Part shown: positions 34,626 to 42,850 of the stretch, piece by piece
Layout: each line of letters starts with the position of its first letter
Numbering within the stretch: the first letter of the stretch is position 1
Assembly: GCA_013286045.1 (NCBI GenBank)
Contig: JABDGM010000005.1
Span: forward strand, 17,490-81,489
DNA from: Planctomycetota bacterium
GTDB lineage: Bacteria > Planctomycetota > Planctomycetia > Pirellulales > Lacipirellulaceae
Direction of reading: 5' to 3'
Length of the DNA stretch: 64,000 nucleotides
Made by a program: the position numbers and the translations under genes
The notes under the pieces: model-generated
The model's input: only the letters and a program-made list of their open reading frames with translations
The model's database searches: none
Told to the model about the DNA's origin: nothing

Positions 34626-36198
34626 CGACGCGACCGAGCTGCCTAGGACCACCGATACGCATCAGCAACAGGTAGCTGACGAATGACAGGCCGAAGCTGG
34701 CGAACCAAGCGAACGTGTAAATATGCCCGAAGAAATCTGGCACTCGGATTAAGTCGGGAGCTGCCGTCGCATCACCGCGGAGCGCGACAACACCAATCAC
34801 GGCAAAAAAGCCGGGTAAGCAAATCGAAATCCCCAACAGCAACGCGATTATTGCCATCCAATTGAAACCGCCCGAGTACCAGTAAGGCCCGTGCTTTTTG
34901 TACAAGCCGGCCTGATCGAGATGTGTCCGCCGAACGAAGATATAGTCAGCAATAAGCACTCCACCGACTGCGCCGAGCAGCAACGAATACCCAACTAGCC
35001 ATTTGTCGATGTACACCGAAGCGTTTTCCAAAATCCGCCACGGCTGAATCAAAATGCCGATGATCCCCGTAATCAATCCGCCAACGCGAAATGAAATCAC
35101 CTTCGGCCAAAGGTGAGCAAAATCGTTCGCCGGACTAACCACGTTCGCCGCAATATTCGTGGCCAGCGTCGCAACCACAAGTGACACCATCGCCACGATC
35201 AAAACCGCCGGATTTTTGAATTGAGCCAGCAGAAAGATCGGATCCCACAGATTCTTCTTCGCATCCGCCGGCAGATCTTTATAGATAACGAAGGCAGCCG
35301 AAGTAACAGCTACACCGATGAACGAGTACAACCCCATCGTCGTCGGTAATCCCAACACTTGGCCGCCGATCTGATCGCGCTGCGAACGCGCGTATCGGCT
35401 GAAGTCCGGGATATTAAGCGCGAGCGTCGCCCAAAAACTCACGTTCCCCGTCAGCGCAAGCAAAAAGTAATTCCAAAATTGCCCGGCCTTCGGTTGCCCC
35501 GCCTCAAACTGCGAGGGGTGAGACAGCATGTCCCCGAACCCACCCGCCGCTAAATAGGCCCAAGCCAACAACAGCAACCCCAGCGCGATCAACAACGGCG
35601 CTTTGATGTTCAGCAACACGCGAATCGATTCGATTCCCTTGAAGATCACGAACATATTGATCAACCAAAAGAACAGAAAGCATCCGAGTTGCGCGGCGTT
35701 AATTCCCAAGTGCTCGATCGGAGCGAGGTCCTTCCACCCGGGAAAGAAAACGCCGCCAATCGCGTAAATCGCCGCGCCCCCAATCCACGTCTGGATTCCG
35801 AACCACCCGCACGCGACGAGCGCACGTAACAACGCTGGAATATTCGCGCCACGTATTCCAAACGACGCCCGGCAATAAACAGGGAACGGAATGCCGTACT
35901 TCGTCCCCGCATGCGCGTTGAGCACCATCGGCAACAGCACGATCACGTTGCCCAAGAAAATGGTGAGCACCGCCTGCCACCAATTCATCCCCTCGTTAAT
36001 CAGCCCCGCGGCTAACATGTACGTGGGGATGCAAGCCGACATGCTGATCCACAGCACCGCGATGTCCTTCATCCCCCAACGTCGCCCCGCACGCGGCACC
36101 GGAGCCATGTCGTGGCTGTAGTACGGCGAACCGGAAACATCTTCATTCAGTTCGACGATCCCATCGCTAGCGGTCGTCGATGGCGCAGGGCGATTCAT
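34618..36198 (-). CDS. NCS1-family nucleobase permease
   Basis: Membrane transporter of 526 aa with about 12 helices. The start region DIAVLWISMSACIPTYMLAAGL and the LNAHAGTKYGIPFPVYCRASFG block with ACGWFGIQTWIGG are characteristic of NCS1 uracil/allantoin/hydantoin carriers. Uptake of uracil or thymine is the natural role in this cluster of pyrimidine catabolic genes. ATG 36198 lies at the edge of a divergent region shared with the aminotransferase at 36386. Substrate not proven from sequence. Confidence 0.92.
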   Translation of the reverse strand: MNRPAPSTTASDGIVELNEDVSGSPYYSHDMAPVPRAGRRWGMKDIAVLWISMSACIPTYMLAAGLINEGMNWWQAVLTIFLGNVIVLLPMVLNAHAGTKYGIPFPVYCRASFGIRGANIPALLRALVACGWFGIQTWIGGAAIYAIGGVFFPGWKDLAPIEHLGINAAQLGCFLFFWLINMFVIFKGIESIRVLLNIKAPLLIALGLLLLAWAYLAAGGFGDMLSHPSQFEAGQPKAGQFWNYFLLALTGNVSFWATLALNIPDFSRYARSQRDQIGGQVLGLPTTMGLYSFIGVAVTSAAFVIYKDLPADAKKNLWDPIFLLAQFKNPAVLIVAMVSLVVATLATNIAANVVSPANDFAHLWPKVISFRVGGLITGIIGILIQPWRILENASVYIDKWLVGYSLLLGAVGGVLIADYIFVRRTHLDQAGLYKKHGPYWYSGGFNWMAIIALLLGISICLPGFFAVIGVVALRGDATAAPDLIRVPDFFGHIYTFAWFASFGLSFVSYLLLMRIGGPRQLGRVDD

Positions 36199-36385
36199 GT
36201 GGGGCCTTTGAAAAAGTGACGCTTGGAAAAGCGACTCCAGTTAATCCTGCCGGGCGAAAAGAATCAACGCCAAGCCGCGTCGATCTGACCTTTTGGTTAG
36301 GCCGCCCCGCCGTAGCGATTTCTGGCCGTCCGAGTTAAAATCACGGTTTGCTATCCATTTAACCGATTCGCCCGGGAGCCTTGCC

Positions 36386-37753
36386 GTGGCCATTGATTTG
36401 AAGCATTCCCTGCCGATCTGCGATCACTCCCCCGCCCCGTACGACGGACCGTCGAAGGACGAGGTCCTGGCCCTCCGCCATCAGTATCTGTCGCCCGGCA
36501 TCATCACGTACTACCGCGACCCGCTGATGATCGTCGAAGGCCACATGCAATACGTGTGGGACGAATCCGGCAAGCAGTATTTGGATTGCTTCGCCGGCAT
36601 CGTGACGGTTAGCGTCGGTCATTGCCATCCCAAAGTAATCGAACGCGTCAAAGAGCAGACGGGCAAACTGCAGCACACGACGACGATCTATCTCCACCCA
36701 ACAATCGTTCAGTTCGCCGAAAAGCTCGCCGAGAAAATGCCGCCGGGCCTCACGCGCTCGTACTTCACGAACAGCGGAAGCGAAGCGAACGAAGTCGCGA
36801 TCCTCTCGGCCCGCGAGTACACCGGCAACCAGGACGTCATCGCCCTCCGCAACGGCTACCACGGCGGCACGTCCGTCCCGATGAGCCTCACCGCCCACGG
36901 CAACTGGAAGTTCCCAAGCAACAATGGCACGAACGTCCACCACACGCTCGCCGGCTATTGCTACCGCTGCCCGTTCGGCCTCGAGTACCCATCATGCGGC
37001 GTTAAGTGCGCCCAAGACATCAAAAACGTCATCCAATACGAAACGCCCGGCGAAATCGCTTGCTTCATCGGCGAACCGATCCAAGGCGTCGGCGGTACCG
37101 TCACGCCACCCAAAGAGTTCTTCAAAATCATCTACGACATCGTCCGACAACACGGCGGCATCTGCATCGCCGACGAAGTCCAAGGCGGCTTCGGCCGCAC
37201 CGGCCACCACTACTGGTCGCACCAGAACTACGACGTCGTGCCCGACATGATCACGATGGCCAAAGGCATCGGCAACGGCATCCCGCTCGGCGGTATGACG
37301 ACCACGGTCGGCATCTCCGAAGTTATGAAGAAGCGCGTCCACTTCAACACGTTTGGCGGCAACCCGATCAGCATGACCCAGGGCCTCGCCACGCTTGAAA
37401 TCATCGACGAAGAAAACATCCAACAGAACGCGCTCGAAGTCGGCACGCACCTCAAAGACGCGCTCAACGAGCTGCAAGAAAAGCACAAGATAATCGGCGA
37501 AGTCCGCGGCATGGGCCTCATGCTCGGCGTCGAGCTCGTCCGCGACCGAAAATCCAAAGAGCCCGCCAACACCGAAGCCGCCGACGTCATGGAACGCATG
37601 AAGGAACGCAACGTCCTCATCGGCAAAGGCGGCCTCTTCGGAAACACACTCCGCATCAAACCGCCAATGTGCATCACCATAGACGACGCAGACTACATGG
37701 TGGCGATGCTCGACGAAGTCCTATCTGAACTAGGCGCGAAAAAGAAATCTTAG
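36386..37753 (+). CDS. Class III PLP aminotransferase, likely beta-alanine/beta-aminoisobutyrate transaminase
   Basis: AGXT2-like aminotransferase of 455 aa. GTG 36386 (MAIDLKHSLPIC) is chosen because GGGAG lies at 36374-36378; the frame runs 31 codons further upstream without signals. PLP lysine is K293 in TMAKGIGNGIPLGG; the cofactor Asp is in IADEVQGGFGRTG; SYFTNSGSEANE binds phosphate. A four-Cys insert (YCYRCPFGLEYPSCGVKCA) may be structural. In context it would move the amino group of beta-alanine to pyruvate or glyoxylate and give malonate semialdehyde for MmsA. Its TAG stop lies inside the left inverted repeat of the inserted GxxExxY unit, so the original C-terminus may have been changed. 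Confidence 0.88.
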   Translation: MAIDLKHSLPICDHSPAPYDGPSKDEVLALRHQYLSPGIITYYRDPLMIVEGHMQYVWDESGKQYLDCFAGIVTVSVGHCHPKVIERVKEQTGKLQHTTTIYLHPTIVQFAEKLAEKMPPGLTRSYFTNSGSEANEVAILSAREYTGNQDVIALRNGYHGGTSVPMSLTAHGNWKFPSNNGTNVHHTLAGYCYRCPFGLEYPSCGVKCAQDIKNVIQYETPGEIACFIGEPIQGVGGTVTPPKEFFKIIYDIVRQHGGICIADEVQGGFGRTGHHYWSHQNYDVVPDMITMAKGIGNGIPLGGMTTTVGISEVMKKRVHFNTFGGNPISMTQGLATLEIIDEENIQQNALEVGTHLKDALNELQEKHKIIGEVRGMGLMLGVELVRDRKSKEPANTEAADVMERMKERNVLIGKGGLFGNTLRIKPPMCITIDDADYMVAMLDEVLSELGAKKKS

Positions 37754-37776
37754 ACAGGATTTACGGGATCGACAGG
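37750..37776 (+). repeat. Left inverted repeat of GxxExxY unit
   Basis: Begins TTAGACAGGATTTAC. Its 27 nt match the reverse complement of 38198-38224 at 25 positions. It overlaps the stop codon of the aminotransferase (TAG at 37751-37753). Confidence 0.85.
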
Positions 37777-37803
37777 TAGCAGGGAGATTTGTTGAGCACA
37801 TAA

Positions 37804-38196
37804 ATGCAATACGAGGCGCTTACCAAAGACATCATTGGGGCGGCATACGCCGTATACAATGAAATGGGATTTGGGTTCCTCGAATCCGTCTATGAGTCGT
37901 GTCTGGTCATCGAATTGATCGATCGCGGTTTGATTGCTGAAGTTCAAAAGCCAATAGAAGTTTGTTATCGCGGACAGGTCGTTGGATATTTTGATGCCGA
38001 CGTACTGGTCAACGACTTAATAATTGTCGAACTAAAATCGGTACGACAACTCATCGAAGCGCATGAAGTTCAGCTAGTAAACTATCTTACTGCAACCGGC
38101 AAGCCGGTAGGTCTCCTCATCAACTTCGGCCCGGACGGAGTCAACGTCAAACGCAAAGTCCGCGAACTGCCAACTCCAATCGTAACAGTGAAGTAA
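37804..38196 (+). CDS. GxxExxY protein (PD-(D/E)xK-like nuclease fold)
   Basis: Protein of 130 aa with the family motif GFLESVY at 24-30, preceded by IIGAAYAVYNEMG. Further on are DADVLVNDLIIVELKS, which resembles the D...ExK core of PD-(D/E)xK nucleases, and HEVQLVNYLTATGKPVGLLINFG, a conserved helix-strand. GxxExxY proteins are widespread, of unknown function, and often differ from their surroundings. GC content here is lower than in neighbouring genes. It is enclosed by the inverted repeats at 37750 and 38198. The ATG 37804 has GGGAG about 17 nt upstream, rather far. Confidence 0.9.
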   Translation: MQYEALTKDIIGAAYAVYNEMGFGFLESVYESCLVIELIDRGLIAEVQKPIEVCYRGQVVGYFDADVLVNDLIIVELKSVRQLIEAHEVQLVNYLTATGKPVGLLINFGPDGVNVKRKVRELPTPIVTVK

Positions 38197-38197
38197 T

Positions 38198-38224
38198 CCT
38201 GTCTATCCTGTAAATCCTGTCTAA
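38198..38224 (-). repeat. Right inverted repeat of GxxExxY unit
   Basis: Ends TAAATCCTGTCTAA on the plus strand, the reverse complement of the left repeat apart from two mismatches. It starts 2 nt after the TAA of the GxxExxY gene. Confidence 0.85.
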
Positions 38225-38250
38225 AAAGAATCTCGTCAAAAGTTGCGCCC

Positions 38251-39378
38251 ATGCCAACGCTACAAACTACGGTAAACGGCCTAAAACTCCCCAACCCCTT
38301 CGTCATCGGTTCCGGTCCCCCGGGAACCAACGCCAACGTCATTGGCAAAGCGCTCGACGAAGGCTGGGGCGCCGTCATCTGCAAAACGGTCAGCCTCGAC
38401 GCCAGCAAGGTAATCAACGTCCAGCCGCGCTACGCCCGTCTCCGTAGCCGCGAATCCGGCGAAATCTACGGTTGGGAAAACATCGAGCTCATTTCCGATC
38501 GCAGCTTCGAAACCTGGATCGAGGAGTTCAAACAGGTTAAGGACAAATACCCCGAAGGCATTCTGATTGCCTCGATCATGGAGGAATACAATCACGACGC
38601 CTGGCACGAAATCGTCGAGCGCTGTCAGGACGCCGGCTGCGACGCCTTCGAACTCAACATGTCCTGCCCCCACGGCCTGCCCGAGCGCAAGATGGGCGCC
38701 GCCATGGGTGAGAACCCCGATATCTTGTCCGAAGTCTGCGGCTGGGTAATGGAAGTCGCGAAGATCCCTGTCTGGGCCAAAATGACGCCCAACGTTACGC
38801 ACATCGAAGACCCAACCCGAGCCTCACTCAAAGCAGGTTGCGACGGCATCGCCGCCATCAACACCATCCGCAGCGTCCTCGGCGTCGATCTCGAAACTCT
38901 CAGGCCAGAACCTAGCGTCGAAGGCTACACCACGCCCGGCGGCTACTCCTGCCAGGCCGTCATGCCCATCGCACTTCGTATGTGTATGGAAATCGCGAAG
39001 GTCATCAAAACCGAATTCCCAGGTCGCACCCTTAGCGGCATCGGCGGCATCGAAACCGGCACCGACGCCGCCCAGTTCATTCTCTTAGGCTGCGACACTG
39101 TCCAGGTTTGCACCGGCGTCATGAAGTTCGGCTACCCAATGATCAAAGAAATGAACGAGCAGCTGCTGGCCTTCATGGAGAAGCATAAGTTCGAACGGCT
39201 CGAAGATTTCAAGGGCCACAGCCTTCAATACTTCACCACGCACGCCGACCTCGTAAAACGCCAAGCCGAGGCCCGCGCCGCCAAAAAAGCCGAACACGCC
39301 AAGAAAATGATCAAGTCCGACGAAGAGTGGCAGGGCGACGACTTCGTCAAACAGACAGACGCCCTCGCCCGCGGCTAG
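38251..39378 (+). CDS. preA: Dihydropyrimidine dehydrogenase, PreA/PYD1-like catalytic subunit without Fe-S domain
   Basis: Flavin (FMN) TIM barrel of 375 aa that reduces uracil or thymine in the first step of the pathway. The N-terminus VNGLKLPNPFVIGSGPPGTN and the catalytic Cys C139 in LNMSCPHGLPERKMGAAMG are diagnostic. TLRPEPSVEGYTTPGGYS and LSGIGGIETG follow. Bacterial PreA (about 410 aa) and mammalian DPD carry two 4Fe-4S clusters at the C-terminus; here no CxxCxxC motif exists. The tail instead reads HSLQYFTTHADLVKRQ then KSDEEWQGDDFVKQT, closely like plant PYD1 as I remember it. No PreT flavoprotein gene is in the window. The ATG has no good ribosome site, perhaps because the GxxExxY unit inserted 26 nt upstream. 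Confidence 0.92.
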   Translation: MPTLQTTVNGLKLPNPFVIGSGPPGTNANVIGKALDEGWGAVICKTVSLDASKVINVQPRYARLRSRESGEIYGWENIELISDRSFETWIEEFKQVKDKYPEGILIASIMEEYNHDAWHEIVERCQDAGCDAFELNMSCPHGLPERKMGAAMGENPDILSEVCGWVMEVAKIPVWAKMTPNVTHIEDPTRASLKAGCDGIAAINTIRSVLGVDLETLRPEPSVEGYTTPGGYSCQAVMPIALRMCMEIAKVIKTEFPGRTLSGIGGIETGTDAAQFILLGCDTVQVCTGVMKFGYPMIKEMNEQLLAFMEKHKFERLEDFKGHSLQYFTTHADLVKRQAEARAAKKAEHAKKMIKSDEEWQGDDFVKQTDALARG

Positions 39379-39382
39379 GCGC

Positions 39383-39425
39383 AAAAAAATCGTCGGCCGC
39401 TCGCGTTAGACCGAGCGGCCGACGA
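39383..39425 (-). terminator. Intrinsic terminator of the coiled-coil lipoprotein gene
   Basis: A 14-bp perfect stem (TCGTCGGCCGCTCG at 39390-39403 and CGAGCGGCCGACGA at 39412-39425) with an 8-nt loop. On the minus strand it is followed by seven Ts (AAAAAAA at 39383-39389 on the plus strand). It lies 26 nt after the stop of the minus-strand gene at 39452. The hairpin could also stop preA transcription. Confidence 0.85.
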
Positions 39426-39451
39426 TGACAACGCGGAAATAAACGTGTTAC

Positions 39452-40105
39452 TTACCGCACGTTTCTCACGCTGTTGTCCAATTCTTGAAATGCCATCCTG
39501 ACGTGGTCTTGGTGGTTCTTCCACGTAGGAAGGTCAGCCTTCTTGAGTTCGCTGAGCGCTGTATTCGCACGATCGCGGGCGGCCTTCACCAACTCGAGTT
39601 GCCGATTGACGGCATCTCGATCGGCGCCTTGGGCTTTCGATGACTGGGCTTTCAGATCGTCAATTCGCTTATCGTAATCCGAAAGCTTCAATTCAGCTTC
39701 GCGCACGAAAGTGTCCCGATCCTGCGTGTCCTTGAACTGCTGCTCCGTGGTCTTTAAGTTAGCGACCGCCGCGGCCTCTTTGTCCTTCGCATCTGCGATT
39801 TTCTTAGTCGCATCGACTTGCGCGTCGGCAACCTTTTCGTTGGCACGAATGTCACGAACATCAACTCGCGTATCGACAGGCTGATCCGTTATAACGGGCT
39901 TGGCGGCTGTATACTCTTGCGCATTGCGCTGGGCATCCGCCACATCGTTCTTTGCCCCTTGAACCGCCTCTTGCGTATTCGCATGGGCCTTGTCCAACTT
40001 CTCCTGAGCGCTGGCCACATCTTTTCGTGATGTGGTGTCACTGCAGCCGACCATCATCGCCGACACCAGCCCCAAAATCACCAATGAAAGTAGATAGGTT
40101 CTCAT
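39452..40105 (-). CDS. Coiled-coil lipoprotein of unknown function
   Basis: Lipoprotein of 217 aa. ATG 40105 starts MRTYLLSLVILGLVSAMMVG-C, a lipobox with Cys21. After it come heptad-rich, Ala/Lys/Gln/Asp-rich helices (QEKLDKAHANTQEAVQGAKN, VADAQVDATKKIADAKDKEA) that predict long coiled coils. A frame upstream to 40315 exists but has no start signal and lacks the signal at its beginning. It resembles planctomycete and proteobacterial surface-layer-spacer lipoproteins in form only. It lies between preA and the dihydropyrimidinase gene but looks unrelated to that pathway. It ends at a strong terminator. Confidence 0.75.
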   Translation of the reverse strand: MRTYLLSLVILGLVSAMMVGCSDTTSRKDVASAQEKLDKAHANTQEAVQGAKNDVADAQRNAQEYTAAKPVITDQPVDTRVDVRDIRANEKVADAQVDATKKIADAKDKEAAAVANLKTTEQQFKDTQDRDTFVREAELKLSDYDKRIDDLKAQSSKAQGADRDAVNRQLELVKAARDRANTALSELKKADLPTWKNHQDHVRMAFQELDNSVRNVR

Positions 40106-40326
40106 CTCATGTCTCCGAAAAACTTGTCTCTGAACTCCGCGAAAACTGCGCTCACCCATGCGAGGCACGGACTTAGAACGCAATTGGCGTGCCGCGACAA
40201 GATATCCGGTCGAAAGGCGTCCAAGCTCACATTTAGCAGGTAGAAATCGCCTCCCAGGCCGAATCGCAACCCGGCAACGGACGCTACGATGCCAACCTGA
40301 ATACTTGGCAATCAATCGCCGCGGGG

Positions 40327-41709
40327 TCAGAAATGGGTCGGCTTCCGATCAAGCAGTTTGCCATGTCCCAACTTGCCGACGAACTTGCCGTCGCGCACCA
40401 TTACGGTCCCGCGAACTGTAACCGCCGTCGGCCGGCCTTCGACTTCCCACCCTTCGAAGGCGCTGTAGTCGACGTTCATCTGCTGCGTCTTCTGGCTGAT
40501 CTTACCGCGGTAGTTCGGATCGTAAACCACGAGGTCAGCATCGCTACCCAGCGCGATCGTTCCCTTCCGTGGGAAAAGACCGAACAGTTTCGCCGCCTGC
40601 GTGCTGCACGCGTCCACAAACGTGCCGAGATCAATCCGGCCTCGTTTCACACCGTACGTGTAAACCAAATTCACTCGGTCCTCGACGCTCGGAATTCCGT
40701 TCGGGATTTTCGTGAAGTCCTCACGCCCCATTTCCTTCTGTTTGTTGAAGTCGAACGGCGCATGATCCGTCGCGATCGTGCTCACCATCCGCGAAGCAAG
40801 CGCATTCCAAATGGCATCCTGATGCCGCTTCGCCCGCAGCGGCGGCGACATCACAAACTTCGAGCCTTCAAAGTCTGGCTTCTGAGCGTAGGTTTCATCC
40901 AGCACCAAATACGGTGCAACCGTCTCGATCCAAACGTGCACACCCCGTTGCCGAGCCGCAACTGCATTCCAAATCGCGTCGCTATTACTCGTATGCACCA
41001 CGTACACATGCGCCCCCGTCGCCTCGGCGAACGTCATCAGGTGATGCACGCCTTCCGCTTCCACCCGCACCGGCCGCGAAGGCTCATGCCATTCCGGCCC
41101 CGTTTTTCCTTCACCAATTAGCTTCTGCTGCATTTCACTCACGAGCTCGGCGTTCTCGCAGTGGGCGGTGACGATAACTCCCAACTCCTTCGCCAGCCGC
41201 AATGTTTTGTACAGCTCGTTGTCGTCGATCCCGAACGCGCCTTTGTACGCCAAGAAGATTTTGAACGACGCGATCCCGCGCTTCACAATCTCCCGCAATT
41301 GCTGCTCCGCCGACGCATCAAACCGCGACACCGCCATGTGAAAGGTGAAATCGCATGCCGAAATCCCCTCGGCCTTCGAAAGCCACAAGTTGAACCCGTC
41401 CATCGGCTCTTCCGCACGACTGGGGCAGCACATCTCAATGAGCGTCGTCGTCCCGCCAACGAGCGCCGCCCGGCTACCCGAATCGTAATCATCCTTCGAA
41501 AACGTCCCCATGAACGGCAGATAAATGTGCACGTGAGGGTCGATAAATCCTGGGAACACATACTTACCGCTGGCGTCGATCACTTTGGCATCTTTCGGAG
41601 CGATCAAATTGCGGCCGATCGCCGTAATCGTCTCCCCTTCGCACAAAATATCGGCCACGTACTGGTCCGTGGCAGTCGTAATCTGGCCGTTCTTAACAAG
41701 CAGCGACAT
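40327..41709 (-). CDS. hydA: Dihydropyrimidinase (D-hydantoinase family)
   Basis: Zinc amidohydrolase of 460 aa opening the dihydrouracil or dihydrothymine ring, step two of reductive pyrimidine breakdown. Metal ligands: H59-x-H61 in FIDPHVHIY, the carboxylated lysine K150 in ASFKIFLAYKG (same number as in D-hydantoinases), His residues in VTAHCENAE and YVVHTSN, and the Asp in ATDHAPFD. Length and PEG-type end (GTIALGSDADLVVYDP) fit the family. It is divergent from the PHP gene at 41943. With preA, beta-ureidopropionase, aminotransferase and permease it defines the cluster. Confidence 0.95.
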   Translation of the reverse strand: MSLLVKNGQITTATDQYVADILCEGETITAIGRNLIAPKDAKVIDASGKYVFPGFIDPHVHIYLPFMGTFSKDDYDSGSRAALVGGTTTLIEMCCPSRAEEPMDGFNLWLSKAEGISACDFTFHMAVSRFDASAEQQLREIVKRGIASFKIFLAYKGAFGIDDNELYKTLRLAKELGVIVTAHCENAELVSEMQQKLIGEGKTGPEWHEPSRPVRVEAEGVHHLMTFAEATGAHVYVVHTSNSDAIWNAVAARQRGVHVWIETVAPYLVLDETYAQKPDFEGSKFVMSPPLRAKRHQDAIWNALASRMVSTIATDHAPFDFNKQKEMGREDFTKIPNGIPSVEDRVNLVYTYGVKRGRIDLGTFVDACSTQAAKLFGLFPRKGTIALGSDADLVVYDPNYRGKISQKTQQMNVDYSAFEGWEVEGRPTAVTVRGTVMVRDGKFVGKLGHGKLLDRKPTHF

Positions 41710-41823
41710 GCACTCACCCTCGCGAAGTGTCGTTAAACGCCGAAATAGTTTGGCACTCAGTTATACATTCTCCGCCCAACGATCGCACCACTCCACTGCC
41801 CCACACTTCCACCCGCCTAACAG

Positions 41824-41845
41824 CCGGCGAGCTACGCCTCGCCGG
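41824..41845. repeat. CCGGCGAG hairpin repeat
   Basis: Arms CCGGCGAG and CTCGCCGG with a 6-nt loop, in the divergent region between the dihydropyrimidinase and PHP genes. It is of the same type as the hairpin at 32917. Confidence 0.55.
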
Positions 41846-41942
41846 GCCGCCCCACGCACAACATTCCTTGCCGCCCCCCCACCGCCGAAGTAGCATTCAT
41901 CTGCACCCCGGCAAGTGCCCTTTGAAGAAAACCCCAGCAATC

Positions 41943-42728
41943 ATGCCACGCGCACAACCGCAAGAACCGCCGCTACTGATCGATACGCACATCCACACCA
42001 ACTATTCGGATGCGATCTCGAGCGTCGCGCGCATCGAGCGATTCTGTGTTCGCCGCGGCATCGGCGTCGCCGTCACCGACCACAACGAGATCCGCGGCTC
42101 GACCAGCATGTTCGAGCGGGAACGCGTGCCCGTGATACCGGCAATCGAAGTCGGCACCGAGGAAGGCCTCGACCTGCTGGTCTACTTCTCCGACCCCGAC
42201 CTTCTCGAAGATTTCTTCCGCATCGCGATCGAACCGAACCTCCGCAGCCGGTTCATGGTCCGCTCCTGGGTTCAAGCAACCGACTGTCTCCGCATCGCCC
42301 ACGAAATGGACGCCTACGTTTCGCTCGCGCACCCCTTCGCCCTTGGACGCAAATCGCTCGACTATCAGCACGGCCGCCGCGGCCAGCCGTTCGTCAAAAC
42401 CATCATGGAGGCCGTCGACGCCATCGAACTCCACAATGGCGGCGTCCCCCGTCAGGCGAATCTCAAAGCCAGCAAGTACGCCGAGACCGCCGGAAAACGG
42501 CTCACCGTCGGCAGCGATTCCCACCGCGTCGGCACCATCGGCTCCTGCGGCACCTATCTAAACGCTGCCGGCCATTCTTCGGCTGCCTTGTTCCAAGCAT
42601 TGCGCGCCTCGCGCGATTTGCAATTCAAGGTAAGAAACAACGCCTCGGCCGCCACGCTTCCCCTGCTCGGCATCATCGCGTTCAAACACACGCACCACTT
42701 CATGCGCCCTGGCCGCCGGCGGCACTAA
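41943..42728 (+). CDS. PHP-domain phosphoesterase
   Basis: Predicted metal-dependent phosphoesterase of 261 aa. The PHP motifs are LIDTHIHTNYSDA (HxH), VAVTDHNEIRGST (DH), IPAIEVGTEEGLDLLVYF (E), SLAHPFALGRK (H) and LTVGSDSHR (D-x-H). ATG 41943 is used; the frame goes on upstream in non-coding style without a ribosome site. Such stand-alone PHP proteins may act as nucleotide or sugar-phosphate phosphatases, but the substrate is unknown. It is probably monocistronic. Confidence 0.88.
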   Translation: MPRAQPQEPPLLIDTHIHTNYSDAISSVARIERFCVRRGIGVAVTDHNEIRGSTSMFERERVPVIPAIEVGTEEGLDLLVYFSDPDLLEDFFRIAIEPNLRSRFMVRSWVQATDCLRIAHEMDAYVSLAHPFALGRKSLDYQHGRRGQPFVKTIMEAVDAIELHNGGVPRQANLKASKYAETAGKRLTVGSDSHRVGTIGSCGTYLNAAGHSSAALFQALRASRDLQFKVRNNASAATLPLLGIIAFKHTHHFMRPGRRRH

Positions 42729-42850
42729 TCGCCCGCCGCTGATCCATCCGATTTCGGCCATCCGGCCCGCCTTTGCCAAGCGTCCCGTTCCCGCGGTAAG
42801 ATAGACTCTGGCGTTCCATCCCACCTCTTTCCGACTCTCCGGAATTTCGC

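Larger units (their letters stand above)
37750..38224. mobile_element. 475-bp unit: GxxExxY gene between inverted repeats
   Basis: Two 27-nt inverted repeats with 25 matches bound one 130-codon gene. The unit interrupts two genes of the pyrimidine pathway. The right end also has an extra repeat piece (ATCCTGTCT at 38196-38204). It has no transposase. The layout suggests a non-autonomous mobile or repeat-borne cassette, inferred from structure; no target-site duplication is clear. Confidence 0.6.
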
